A stretch of DNA of 64,000 nucleotides from Mesorhizobium sp. GTDB lineage: Bacteria; Pseudomonadota; Alphaproteobacteria; Rhizobiales; Rhizobiaceae. Under the pieces are notes generated by a model. That model made no database searches, had not been told where the DNA came from, and was given only the letters and a program-made list of their open reading frames with translations. Positions 45,079-53,085 of the stretch are shown here, in pieces. How positions within the stretch are numbered: position 1 is the first letter of the stretch; each line of letters begins with the position of its first letter. Where the stretch lies: contig NZ_JAMLIG010000001.1 in the NCBI RefSeq assembly GCF_023954305.1, forward strand, positions 1,178,001 to 1,242,000. The letters are read 5' to 3'. The position numbers and the translations under genes were made by a program.

Positions 45079-46001
45079 TGGCCGGCGATCTCAAGAAGGT
45101 GGCATACTATCCCGGCTGCGCGCTGGAAGGCACCGGACATTCCTACAACCGCTCGACCAAGGAGGTCGGCAAGGCTCTCGGCCTCGACCTCGTCGAGCTG
45201 AAGAACTGGAACTGCTGCGGCGCGATGGAGGTCAAGAACGTCGACCCGCAGGTCCAGACCTACCTGTCGGCGCGCAACCTCGCGATCGCGCAGGACATGG
45301 GCTTCGACACGGTGATGGCGCCCTGCAACGGCTGCTACCACAATCTCAAGAAGGCCGAATACGACCTCGCCCACAATCCGCAGGCGGCGCAGGTGACGGA
45401 GCGCATCTCGAAAAAGGCCGGCCACAAGGCCTACGAGCCCGGCGGCGTCGAGACCATCCATGCGCTCGACTGGATCAAGCACGGCGTCGGCGAGGCGGAG
45501 CTCAGGCAAAGGGCGAAGGGCAAGCTCGCCGGCCTCAAGGTCGCCAACTACTACGGCTGCATGTACACGAGGCCGCGCCATATCTTCCCCGAGAAGGACC
45601 GGGGTCCCGGATCGGAATCGACCTCCAAGCCGCATTTCATGGACGACATCCTCGCCGCGGCCGGGGCCGAGAATGTCGAGTTCCCTCTCAAGACGGCCTG
45701 CTGCGGCGGCGCCCACTCGCTGTCCGACAGCGACATCTCCACCAAGCTGGTGCTCAACATCCTGACCACGGCCGAAGCCTGCGGCGCCGAGGTCATCGCG
45801 ACCGAATGCCCGACCTGCCATTCCGGCCTCGAAATGCACCAGGTGCGCGCCGAAAAGGTGCTCGGCCGCAAGACCAGCGTGAAGATCCTCTACTTCACCC
45901 AGCTGCTCGGCATGGCGCTCGGGCTGTCGGCGAAGAAGGTTGGGGTGCAGGAGAACCTGTCGGATCCGTCCGAATTCCTGCGCCTCAAGGGCCTCGGCTG
46001 A
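45078..46001 (+). CDS. hdrB2: sHdrB2, cysteine-rich domain subunit with two CCG motifs
   Basis: The 307-residue protein has two CCG domains. The first has Cys14, Cys46-Cys47, and Cys83-x2-Cys86, exactly the CX31CCX35CxxC spacing; the second has Cys161, Cys208-Cys209, and Cys244-x2-Cys247. These bind the non-cubane iron-sulfur clusters of heterodisulfide reductases and form the probable site of thiol/disulfide chemistry. It starts on the last base of hdrC2 and its stop overlaps the next ATG. Confidence 0.94.
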   Translation: MAGDLKKVAYYPGCALEGTGHSYNRSTKEVGKALGLDLVELKNWNCCGAMEVKNVDPQVQTYLSARNLAIAQDMGFDTVMAPCNGCYHNLKKAEYDLAHNPQAAQVTERISKKAGHKAYEPGGVETIHALDWIKHGVGEAELRQRAKGKLAGLKVANYYGCMYTRPRHIFPEKDRGPGSESTSKPHFMDDILAAAGAENVEFPLKTACCGGAHSLSDSDISTKLVLNILTTAEACGAEVIATECPTCHSGLEMHQVRAEKVLGRKTSVKILYFTQLLGMALGLSAKKVGVQENLSDPSEFLRLKGLG

Positions 46002-46423
46002 TGGACCTGTTCCCCGAAATCCTGCCCGCGATCGACGCGGCTCTCGACGGCGAGGCGCCGATGCCCTCCGCCGACACGCTTCTGGCGATGGCCGAGGAAG
46101 TGGTCGTGGCGTGGCTCGCCGCACGCGGGGAAGCGCCCGACGGCGAGACGGTCGAGGGCTTCCGACTGCTCGCCCTCCATCGCCAGGGCTGCAGGGGAAC
46201 GCCCTCCTTCAATGCCTGCCGCGAGACCTGCCGCGAAATCGTGTTCCGCCGCAACGTCGTCGTTCTCGGCGAGGCCGGTTCCGCTGCCGCCGCGAGCGAG
46301 ACGCGCCTGATGGCGATGACGGTCAGGCACCTCGCCTTGTTCGTCGGAGGCAAGCTGGCCGAGGCCGGCCTCGGCGACTTCTGTTGTTCATCGCGCCCGC
46401 TTCGCGAGGCGGGCGCCGCCTGA
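46001..46423 (+). CDS. Small cysteine-rich hypothetical protein in the sHdr operon
   Basis: The 140-residue protein has no signal peptide or membrane segment and an unrecognised fold. Five cysteines stand out: 64, 73 and 77 in HRQGCRGTPSFNACRETC, then a vicinal pair 128-129 in GDFCCSS. Such spacing could hold metal or sulfur. It starts on the last base of hdrB2 and is followed 13 nt later by lbpA, so it is co-made with the complex and its lipoyl partner. Function is not known to me. Confidence 0.75.
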   Translation: MDLFPEILPAIDAALDGEAPMPSADTLLAMAEEVVVAWLAARGEAPDGETVEGFRLLALHRQGCRGTPSFNACRETCREIVFRRNVVVLGEAGSAAAASETRLMAMTVRHLALFVGGKLAEAGLGDFCCSSRPLREAGAA

Positions 46424-46436
46424 AAGGAGAAACACC

Positions 46437-46880
46437 ATGCCGATGGTACGCGGATGCAACCTGCCTGACGACCTTCTCTACGACGTGCCGAACAATCTCT
46501 GGTACCGGCCCGAAGCCGACGGAACCTACACCGTCGGCATGACCATGATCGCGACCGGCATGGCCGGCGCGCTGGTCGCCTTCACCGCCAAGAAGGTCGG
46601 CAAGACGATCGAGGGCGGCAAGTCGGTCGCCACCGTCGAGAGCGGCAAGTGGGTCGGCCCGGCGAAGATCGGCTTCGATGTCGAGATCGTCGCCGTCAAC
46701 GACAACCTGACGGCCAATCCCAAACTCGCCAACACCGATACCTACGGCCAGGGCTGGATGGTGCGGGTCAAGCCGGTGGACGCCGCGGCCGCCTCGGCGG
46801 TGCTGGTGCCGGGCTCGGCGGTGGCCGCGCCCTACGAGCAGAAGATGAGCGCGGACAATTTCGCCGGTTGTGCCGCTTGA
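46437..46880 (+). CDS. lbpA: Lipoate-binding protein LbpA
   Basis: The 147-residue protein is related to glycine cleavage H protein and specific to sHdr clusters. The lipoyl-attachment lysine is Lys71 in ATVESGKWVGP. The N-terminal extension MPMVRGCNLPDDLLYDVP and the Cys near the C-terminus (FAGCAA) are features seen in LbpA rather than GcvH. The lipoyl arm carries sulfur substrates to the hdr subunits. AAAGGAGA sets the start. Confidence 0.94.
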   Translation: MPMVRGCNLPDDLLYDVPNNLWYRPEADGTYTVGMTMIATGMAGALVAFTAKKVGKTIEGGKSVATVESGKWVGPAKIGFDVEIVAVNDNLTANPKLANTDTYGQGWMVRVKPVDAAAASAVLVPGSAVAAPYEQKMSADNFAGCAA

Positions 46881-46997
46881 CTGACGACGTGCCTGCTGCC
46901 CGGCGGAACGGGCGGCGCTTGAGGACGCGCAAGGTCGCGCCGGCGCCGAATGCCTCCCTCGACGGGGAAGCGCGGCGGTTCAAAGGGAGGGGTTTAA

Positions 46998-47492
46998 ATG
47001 CCAAACGATAGCAATGCGAAGTCGATGTCGATCATCGTGACGAAGGGCACGCTCGACTGGGCCTATCCTCCCTTCATCCTCGCAACCACGGCCGCGGCCA
47101 TGGGCCTGGAGGTGACGATGTTCTTCACCTTCTACGGGCTGACGCTGCTCAAGAAGGACCTCAACCTCAAGATCAGCACTCTCGGCAATCCGGCGATGGA
47201 GATGCCGATGATGGGCATGCACATGGCGATGCCCAACATCGTCAGCGCGCTGCCGGGCGTCGACGGCATGGCGACCGCGATGATGAAGAACCTGATCAAG
47301 AAGAAGGGCGTCGCCTCGATCGAGGAACTGCGCGATCTCGCCATCGAGGCGGACGTCAAAATGATCGCCTGCCAGATGACCATGGATCTGTTCGAATACA
47401 AGCGCGAGGACATGATCGACGGCCCGACGCTGGGCGGAGCGGCGAGCTACATCGAGGTCGCGGGCAAGAGCGACATCAATCTCTACATCTGA
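46998..47492 (+). CDS. DsrE-family protein, DsrE3A/DsrE2-like
   Basis: The 164-residue DsrE/F-like protein has the active-site Cys125 in KMIACQMTMDLF. A Met-rich segment (residues 67-79, EMPMMGMHMAMPN) and a hydrophobic N-terminal helix follow the pattern of DsrE3A and the peripheral-membrane DsrE2 forms. It should exchange sulfane sulfur with TusA, encoded next. AGGGAGG lies upstream of the ATG. Confidence 0.88.
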   Translation: MPNDSNAKSMSIIVTKGTLDWAYPPFILATTAAAMGLEVTMFFTFYGLTLLKKDLNLKISTLGNPAMEMPMMGMHMAMPNIVSALPGVDGMATAMMKNLIKKKGVASIEELRDLAIEADVKMIACQMTMDLFEYKREDMIDGPTLGGAASYIEVAGKSDINLYI

Positions 47493-47596
47493 ACGGTCGG
47501 GACCGAGTTGCCCGCTCCGCGGCTCGCGGCCGGACGCACGCGTCCCGGGGCGGTCGGAAATCAATGAAGCATGGGCTCAGGCCCGAAGGAGGACAA

Positions 47597-47824
47597 ATGG
47601 CCGACCTGACACTCGACGCGAAGGGGTTGAACTGCCCCTTGCCGATCCTGCGCGCGAAGAAGGCGCTCAAGGAGCTGCCGACCGGCAAGACGCTGGAGAT
47701 CCTGGCGACGGACCCCGGCTCCGTGAAGGATTTCGAGGCCTTCTGCCGCACGACGGGAAACGAGCTGGTGGATAGCCGCGTCGACGGCGGCACCTACGTC
47801 TTCACCATCCGCCACACCGGCTGA
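47597..47824 (+). CDS. tusA: Sulfur carrier protein TusA
   Basis: The 75-residue TusA has the motif CPLP with the persulfide Cys at residue 13 (KGLNCPLPILRAKKAL). It shuttles sulfane sulfur from rhodaneses and DsrE proteins to the sHdr machinery. AAGGAGGA directs the start at 47597; an upstream in-frame start lacks a site. It is the last gene of the sHdr operon and ends 2 nt from the convergent regulator. Confidence 0.95.
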   Translation: MADLTLDAKGLNCPLPILRAKKALKELPTGKTLEILATDPGSVKDFEAFCRTTGNELVDSRVDGGTYVFTIRHTG

Positions 47825-47826
47825 GG

Positions 47827-48132
47827 TCAGCAGAACTCCTTGTGCAGCAGGCGCACGACGCGCGCCGTCCGTTCCTCGGCAAGGGCGTAGCTGATGCTGC
47901 GCCCCTGCCGCTCGGAGACGACAAGGTTGTCGGCGCGCAACCGCGCCAGATGCTTCGATACTTCCGATTGCGGCAGATCAACGAACTCTTCGAGTTCGCC
48001 CACGGTCGCATGGCCTTCGCACAGCCGGCAAAGGAGCACCAGCCGCGCGGGATGCGACAGGCTCTTGAGGAAGGCCGTGGTCACTTCGGCCTTCGCCAGC
48101 ATGTCGCTGGACATGGTGTCCGTCATTTCCAT
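47827..48132 (-). CDS. shdrR: ArsR-family repressor, sHdrR-like
   Basis: The 101-residue winged-helix repressor has the recognition helix LPQSEVSKHLARLR (about residues 53-66) and wing VSERQGRSISYAL. Cysteines lie at 35 and 38 (VLLCRLCEGHAT) and at the last residue, 101, a layout comparable to the sulfur-sensing pair of SoxR and sHdrR. It is convergent with tusA and closes the island. The start at 48132 follows GGGAAGA; a longer frame upstream looks non-coding. The 290 bp to the tRNA (48133-48422) hold its promoter but nothing else I recognise. Confidence 0.88.
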   Translation of the reverse strand: MEMTDTMSSDMLAKAEVTTAFLKSLSHPARLVLLCRLCEGHATVGELEEFVDLPQSEVSKHLARLRADNLVVSERQGRSISYALAEERTARVVRLLHKEFC

Positions 48133-48422
48133 CGCGTCTTCCCTTGCCCGCCCTGCGGTCGTCAGCGCGTTCCGGCGATCGCGACCCTCTGGGCGGGCCG
48201 GCTTCGCCAAATGTCGCGCCGTACGACCCATTTATTCCGCCGCCGCGGAGTTTCTCAAGAGGGTTGACGCGAAACGATCGAGAGCGGGGAGAAGGCCGGG
48301 ACATGCGACGCCTGCGCTTCTGCGGCAAAACGCGAAGCATCTCTGCCCGGACCAAAGCTGCGTTCTCTTCTCGCGTGCCGTCGCACCAGAAGCAGAATAT
48401 CGTGTGGTCTTAGATATCGAGA

Positions 48423-48499
48423 TGGCGCGCCCGAAGAGATTCGAACTCCTGACCCCCAGATTCGTAGTCTGGTGCTCTATCCAGCTGAGCTACGGGCGC
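48423..48499 (-). tRNA. tRNA-Arg (anticodon ACG)
   Basis: The 77-nt gene, with CCA encoded at 48423-48425, has a 7-bp acceptor stem GCGCCCG/CGGGCGC, the D-loop region AGCTCAGCTGGATAGAGC, an anticodon loop CTACGAA reading ACG, and the T-loop GTTCGAATC. ACG is read as ICG after deamination, so it decodes CGU, CGC and CGA. Confidence 0.97.
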
Positions 48500-48604
48500 G
48501 CTGGCGGCCTGCATGTGCCAAGCCGCATCATTCCTGCCTTTCGGCCGGAAGAGCCGCGTAACTAAACGCTGGCCGCGCGAATTGCAAGCGTGCCGGCACA
48601 GAAA

Positions 48605-50089
48605 TTACGCCGGCCGGCGCAGGGCGTGGCGCGCCTCCTCCAGCACCACCGGCTGGTCGGGCACGGACAGCGCGAAGACGGTGCGGCCGCCGGCGCTCTC
48701 GACAAGTTCCAGCGTGCCGCCATGGGCGCGGACCAGCTCGTGGGCGATGGCGAGACCGAGCCCGGTGCCGCCGCTGCGCGCCGCGCCGCGGAAGGCGGCG
48801 AACAGGTTCTCGCGCGCCTTGGGCGGCAGGCCCGGACCGGTATCCATGACGATGACGCGGCTGACCGATCCCTGGCGCTCGGCCGAGATGGTCAGGCGGC
48901 GCACCACCGAACCGTCGGTGTCGCCGCTCATCGCCTGCACCGCGTTGCGGCAGAGATTGGAGAGCACGCGGAACATCTGTTCGGCATCGGCATCCATCTC
49001 GAAGGCGTGGTCGATCGCGTTCTCGAATTCTATTCCCGCCTCGGGATCGATGCCGAGCAGTCCTTCGACCTCCTCCACCAGCTGGCGCAGCCGGACCTTG
49101 CGGCGCGACGGCGGCGCCTCCTGGGCGCGGCCGTAGGAGAGCACGCTCTCGGTATAGCCGACGGCGCGGTCGAGGGTGCGCACCAGCTTCGGCGCAAAGG
49201 CCTGGACGGAAGGGTCCTTGACCATGCGCAGGCGGTCGGAAATGAGCTGGGCGGACGCGAGGATGTTGCGCAGGTCGTGATTGATCTTGGAGACGGCCAG
49301 GCCGAGATTGGCGAGATGCGTCCGTTCGGCCAGCGTCCGCTGCAGCTGGGTCTGAACGCTGGCGAGCTCGCGCGCCGCAGCTCCCAGTTCGTCGTCGCGG
49401 TCGCCGGGGCGGATGATGCGGGAGGGATCGTCCGGCGCCTCGGCGAAGCGGAGCATGGCGGCGCGCAGCGCCCGCACCGGCCGGACCATGATCTGGTCGA
49501 GCGCGCCGAAGACGAGGGCCGCGGTGATGAAGGAGATAATCAGCGACAGGATCGCGACGTTGCGCGCATAGACGAGCATCGCCTTGCGCAGCCCCTGGTC
49601 GGCAATGATCAGTTCGAATTCCTTGTCGCTGTCGCCGACCTTGCCGAAGACGCGCAGCGTGCGCTGTCCTCCATAGACCATCGTATCGAGCGCACCGACG
49701 ATCGCCGGCAGCGGCCCGACCGCCGACGGCTCGATATGCTCGTCCACCTCGGGCGGCACTTCGGAAACGACCAGCAGGCGCGAATCGCCGCCGGAACGCA
49801 CCGCCACGGCCTTGGCGCCCAACGCCTTCAGCACGTCGTCCTGGACGTTGCGCGGCAGCGACAGGCTGTCGGTGCCGATGAGCGTGACGGCGGTCGCCGC
49901 TGCGGTGTTCAGCCGCTCCTCCAGCCAGCGCAGGCGGAAGTTCGCGACGGAAGGGATGAAGATTAGGATTTCGGCCACGAGGACGGAGACGATCGTCAGG
50001 ATCAGGAGCTTGGTCGACAGCCGCTTCAGCCACGGAATGCGGGCGTCGGCCGGGGCGAGCAGAAGGCTCTCGATGGTCTTGTCAGGCAT
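48605..50089 (-). CDS. Membrane-bound sensor histidine kinase
   Basis: The 494-residue kinase has two membrane helices (about 28-48 and 175-200) around a periplasmic sensor domain, a HAMP linker, the H-box SKINHDLRNILAS (phospho-accepting His near residue 267), and the ATP-binding motifs DTGPGLPP and GGTGLGLAI. No response regulator gene is adjacent. It is 64 nt downstream of the flavoprotein gene on the same strand. Confidence 0.92.
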   Translation of the reverse strand: MPDKTIESLLLAPADARIPWLKRLSTKLLILTIVSVLVAEILIFIPSVANFRLRWLEERLNTAAATAVTLIGTDSLSLPRNVQDDVLKALGAKAVAVRSGGDSRLLVVSEVPPEVDEHIEPSAVGPLPAIVGALDTMVYGGQRTLRVFGKVGDSDKEFELIIADQGLRKAMLVYARNVAILSLIISFITAALVFGALDQIMVRPVRALRAAMLRFAEAPDDPSRIIRPGDRDDELGAAARELASVQTQLQRTLAERTHLANLGLAVSKINHDLRNILASAQLISDRLRMVKDPSVQAFAPKLVRTLDRAVGYTESVLSYGRAQEAPPSRRKVRLRQLVEEVEGLLGIDPEAGIEFENAIDHAFEMDADAEQMFRVLSNLCRNAVQAMSGDTDGSVVRRLTISAERQGSVSRVIVMDTGPGLPPKARENLFAAFRGAARSGGTGLGLAIAHELVRAHGGTLELVESAGGRTVFALSVPDQPVVLEEARHALRRPA

Positions 50090-50153
50090 GCCAAAAATCC
50101 CCGCCGCGCCAGCGGCCGCACGGCGCCGGCGAAGGCCGCGCGCCGGGTGCCCC

Positions 50154-51581
50154 TTAGCCGAAGATGCGCAGGAAACGGATCAGCGCGCGAATCCCCGGCT
50201 TGCGGGTCACCCCGGCAAAATAGGTGATCGCGGCGCGTTTGCCAATTTCGCCCACCGTGGGATAGGGCGGCAGCCACGACGCCAGCTCGCGCATGCCCGT
50301 CCCCCTGGCGATCGCAAGGCCATAGAGACTGATCATCTCGCCGGCATTGGCGCCGACGATCGAGACGCCGAGAATCCTGCCTTTCGAGCTGGCGATCAGC
50401 TTGACCAGTCCCGTCGTTTCGCGCTCGGTCTGGGCGCGGTCGTTCTCCGACAGCGGCCAGCGCAGGATGCGCACGCCCTTGTGCGCCTTGAGCGCCTCCT
50501 CCTCGCTCATGCCGACATGGGCGAGCTCCGGATCCGCGTAGGTGACGCGCGGGATGATCGACGGATCGACGCGGGCGGAAAGCCTGAACAGCAGCGGCCG
50601 AAGAACCAGGCTCGCATGGTAGCCGGCGACATGGGTGAACTGCGGGCCGCCGGCCACGTCGCCGATCGCGTAGACGCGGCGGTTGGCGGTGCGCAGGCGG
50701 TCGTTGACCTTGATGCCCCTGTCGGAGAAGGCAATGCGCGCGGCGGCAAGGTCGAGGCCTTCGACATTCGCGGCGCGGCCGGCTGCGACCAGGAGGTGGG
50801 TGCCGTCGACGGCGAAACGGGCATGCTCCGTCTCGACGAGCACGCGCACGCCGGTCTTGCCGCGCCGCTCGACGGCGGCGACCGCCGCCTTCTCGTGGAT
50901 GACGACGCCTTCCTCGCGCAGCGCCCGCACGACGAAGCCGGACATTTCCGGATCCTCCCGGCCGAGCGCGCGCCCGGCCTCGACAATCGTCACGTCGCAG
51001 CCGAGCCGGCGGTGGGCCTGGGCGAGTTCGACGCCGATCGGTCCGCCGCCGATGACGACGAGATGGCCCGGCCGGCGGGTGAGCTCGAAGATCGACTCGT
51101 TGGTCAGCACGTCGACGCCGTCGATGCCGGGAATCGCCGGGATGACCGGCCGGGACCCGGTGGCGACGACGAAGCGGCGGGCGCGGATCTCGAACTCGCC
51201 CGCGATCAGCGTCCGGCGGTCCCTGAACCGGGCTTCGGCCTTGATGACGCGCACGCCGAGCGCGGTGAAGCGCTCGACCGAATCGTTCGGCGCGATCGAC
51301 GCGATCACATCGTGGACATGGGCGTTCACCTTGCGGAAATCGATCTCCGGCTCGGCGGCGGCGATGCCGAACTTCGCCGCCTCGCGCATCGCCTGCGCCC
51401 GCTTGCCGGCGGCAATCAGCGCCTTGGACGGCACGCAGCCGTAGTTGAGGCAGTCGCCGCCCATCCTGCCCTTCTCGACCAGCACGACGGGCACGCCGAA
51501 GGCGGCGGCGGCGGCGGCCACCGACAATCCGGCCGAACCGGCGCCGATGACGCAGATGTCCGGCGTCAGGAGCTTGGTCAT
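50154..51581 (-). CDS. Mercuric-reductase-like pyridine nucleotide-disulfide oxidoreductase
   Basis: The 475-residue flavoenzyme has ICVIGAGSAGLSVA at the N-terminus, the redox-active disulfide in GGDCLNYGCVPSKAL (about residues 42-56), an NAD(P) motif VVIGGGPIGVELA, and FAD contact RVYAIGDVAGG. The C-terminal motif is PPYPTVGE; in lipoamide dehydrogenase or glutathione reductase it is HxHPTxxE, so the proton-relay His is replaced by Tyr. No MerA C-terminal Cys pair is present. Substrate unknown; it follows a TVP38 protein, a frequent pairing. Confidence 0.9.
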   Translation of the reverse strand: MTKLLTPDICVIGAGSAGLSVAAAAAAFGVPVVLVEKGRMGGDCLNYGCVPSKALIAAGKRAQAMREAAKFGIAAAEPEIDFRKVNAHVHDVIASIAPNDSVERFTALGVRVIKAEARFRDRRTLIAGEFEIRARRFVVATGSRPVIPAIPGIDGVDVLTNESIFELTRRPGHLVVIGGGPIGVELAQAHRRLGCDVTIVEAGRALGREDPEMSGFVVRALREEGVVIHEKAAVAAVERRGKTGVRVLVETEHARFAVDGTHLLVAAGRAANVEGLDLAAARIAFSDRGIKVNDRLRTANRRVYAIGDVAGGPQFTHVAGYHASLVLRPLLFRLSARVDPSIIPRVTYADPELAHVGMSEEEALKAHKGVRILRWPLSENDRAQTERETTGLVKLIASSKGRILGVSIVGANAGEMISLYGLAIARGTGMRELASWLPPYPTVGEIGKRAAITYFAGVTRKPGIRALIRFLRIFG

Positions 51582-51639
51582 GGATTAGCTTTCCTCGAAA
51601 GCCGGGAGGGCTGGCCGGCGTGGCGCGGCGCAGACCGTG

Positions 51640-52380
51640 TCACGCCCTGCCCCGCCGCCATTTCCTTACGACGGTCGGGATGAGCGCGACAAGCGCGAGC
51701 AGGGCGAAAGCGATGACGATCTTGGCGGTGACGAGATCGTGGACCGACGGTTCGCGCCCCGCCTGCAGCGCGGCGAGGAGAACGCTGTCGACGCCTTCGC
51801 CGAGATAGGCAAAGGCGAAGGTGGCGGGAAGGATGCCGAGAAAGGTGGCCGCGACATAGGTTCTCACGCCGACGTTGAACAGCGCGGGCGCAATGTTGAC
51901 GACGAAGAAGGGAAACACCGGCGCCAGCCGCAGGGCGAGCAGATAGCCGAAGGCGCTTTCCTCGAAGCCGTCGGCCAGCTTCGCCGCCCAGCCGCCGACC
52001 TTGTCGCGCAGGACGTTGCCGAAGGCGGAGCGCGCGGCGACGAACAGCAGCGTCGCCCCGGTCGTCGCGGCGAGGACCACGACAGCTCCGCCGACCAGCC
52101 AGCCGAACAGGAACCCGCCGAATATGGTCAGGATCGACGCGGCAGGGAAGGAGAACGCCACCGCAAGCACGTAGACCGCGGCGAAGAAGACGATCGAAAG
52201 CAGATGGTTCTGTGCGACATAGGCCTTGAGCGCCTCTCGGCTCTCGGCAAGGAAGGCCAGCGACAGAAAACGCTGCCAGCCCATCGCGTAGCCCAAAGCG
52301 AGACCGGCGAGCACGAGCAGGATCGGCGCGAAGCGCCAGGCGACGGCGCGCCATGAAGCAGTCCGGACCTCCTCCCCCAT
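51640..52380 (-). CDS. TVP38/TMEM64-family membrane protein
   Basis: The 246-residue membrane protein of the DedA/VTT superfamily has about six hydrophobic segments. The conserved loop FPAASILTIFGGFLFG is at about residues 77-92 and the second, RLAPVFPFFVVNIAPALF, at about 155-172. Such proteins are thought to scramble or flip lipids. GAAGGGA precedes the chosen ATG. It is the first gene of the unit with the flavoprotein (58-nt gap). Confidence 0.9.
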   Translation of the reverse strand: MGEEVRTASWRAVAWRFAPILLVLAGLALGYAMGWQRFLSLAFLAESREALKAYVAQNHLLSIVFFAAVYVLAVAFSFPAASILTIFGGFLFGWLVGGAVVVLAATTGATLLFVAARSAFGNVLRDKVGGWAAKLADGFEESAFGYLLALRLAPVFPFFVVNIAPALFNVGVRTYVAATFLGILPATFAFAYLGEGVDSVLLAALQAGREPSVHDLVTAKIVIAFALLALVALIPTVVRKWRRGRA

Positions 52381-52694
52381 CGTCCCTTCGTCCGTCCCTC
52401 GGTTTTCGGGATGGGACTCATAGCGCGTCCCGGCCAGATTGGATGCTGGTTCCCCGCGCCGCGCAGAGCTTTTCGTCCTGGCGGACGCCGAAACGGAATT
52501 CGCGGCGCGGGTCATTCCACAGCAATCGACCCGGGCGGCGGCGAGCGCAAGCGTCTCGCGGGGCTCTCACCATGTGTTGAGAAGGCCGACGCTATGCCCT
52601 CACCGCTTCGTGACGGGTTCGAATTGGAGCCGAGCCGCCCCTGGTCCGACCTTTTTTCCGTCTCAGGAGCGGTTTCCTCGCGCCCCGTCTGGCT
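52381..52694. other. Intergenic region without identified gene
   Basis: These 314 bases lie between the TVP38 start and the second palindromic repeat. No convincing gene or RNA was seen; short frames here lack Shine-Dalgarno sites and recognisable content. It must hold the TVP38 promoter. Confidence 0.5.
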
Positions 52695-53054
52695 CTAGAG
52701 CAATGTCCGATCAGGTTGAGCCGTTCTGCCGGAGGGAATTCGGGTCAAGGTCGAGGTCTTCGGCGCGGTCGTGCTGGTGGCACGGCCAAGTCCGAAGACC
52801 GACGGATTTGGCCCGAATTTCACCCGGCCCGCCGGTCGCCCCCGCTGCTGCGCAGCGGAAAAGGACGACCGGCAACTTCGGATGGTCGGTTTTGCCGAAG
52901 GCAAACCGACGGGGTTTCCCGCTGGCGGGCGCCCGCTTTGTCAGGCGGACTTGGCCGTGCCGCCAGCACGGCCGGCACCGTCCTGCGGACCCTGGCGGAT
53001 CGCCTCGCCATCGAGGAAACAGAACTGGTTCAAACTGGTCGGACATTGCTCTAG
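52695..53054. repeat. Long palindromic intergenic repeat, copy 2 (360 bp)
   Basis: This element has CTAGAGCAATGTCCG at the left and CGGACATTGCTCTAG at the right end. It shares with copy 1 (2246-2519) the segments GGTCGAGGTCTTCGGCGCGG, GTGCTGGTGGCACGGCCAAG and GGCGGACTTGGCCGTGCC. It carries an extra block of about 85 bp in the centre with its own small palindromes (CCGCTGCTGCGCAGCGG). The outer arms differ in sequence from copy 1 but remain complementary to each other, which points to selection on the fold. It ends 31 nt before the M20 peptidase gene. Confidence 0.9.
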
Positions 53055-53085
53055 TGTCGCGCCCGAGATTCGAAAGGCCTTCCTG

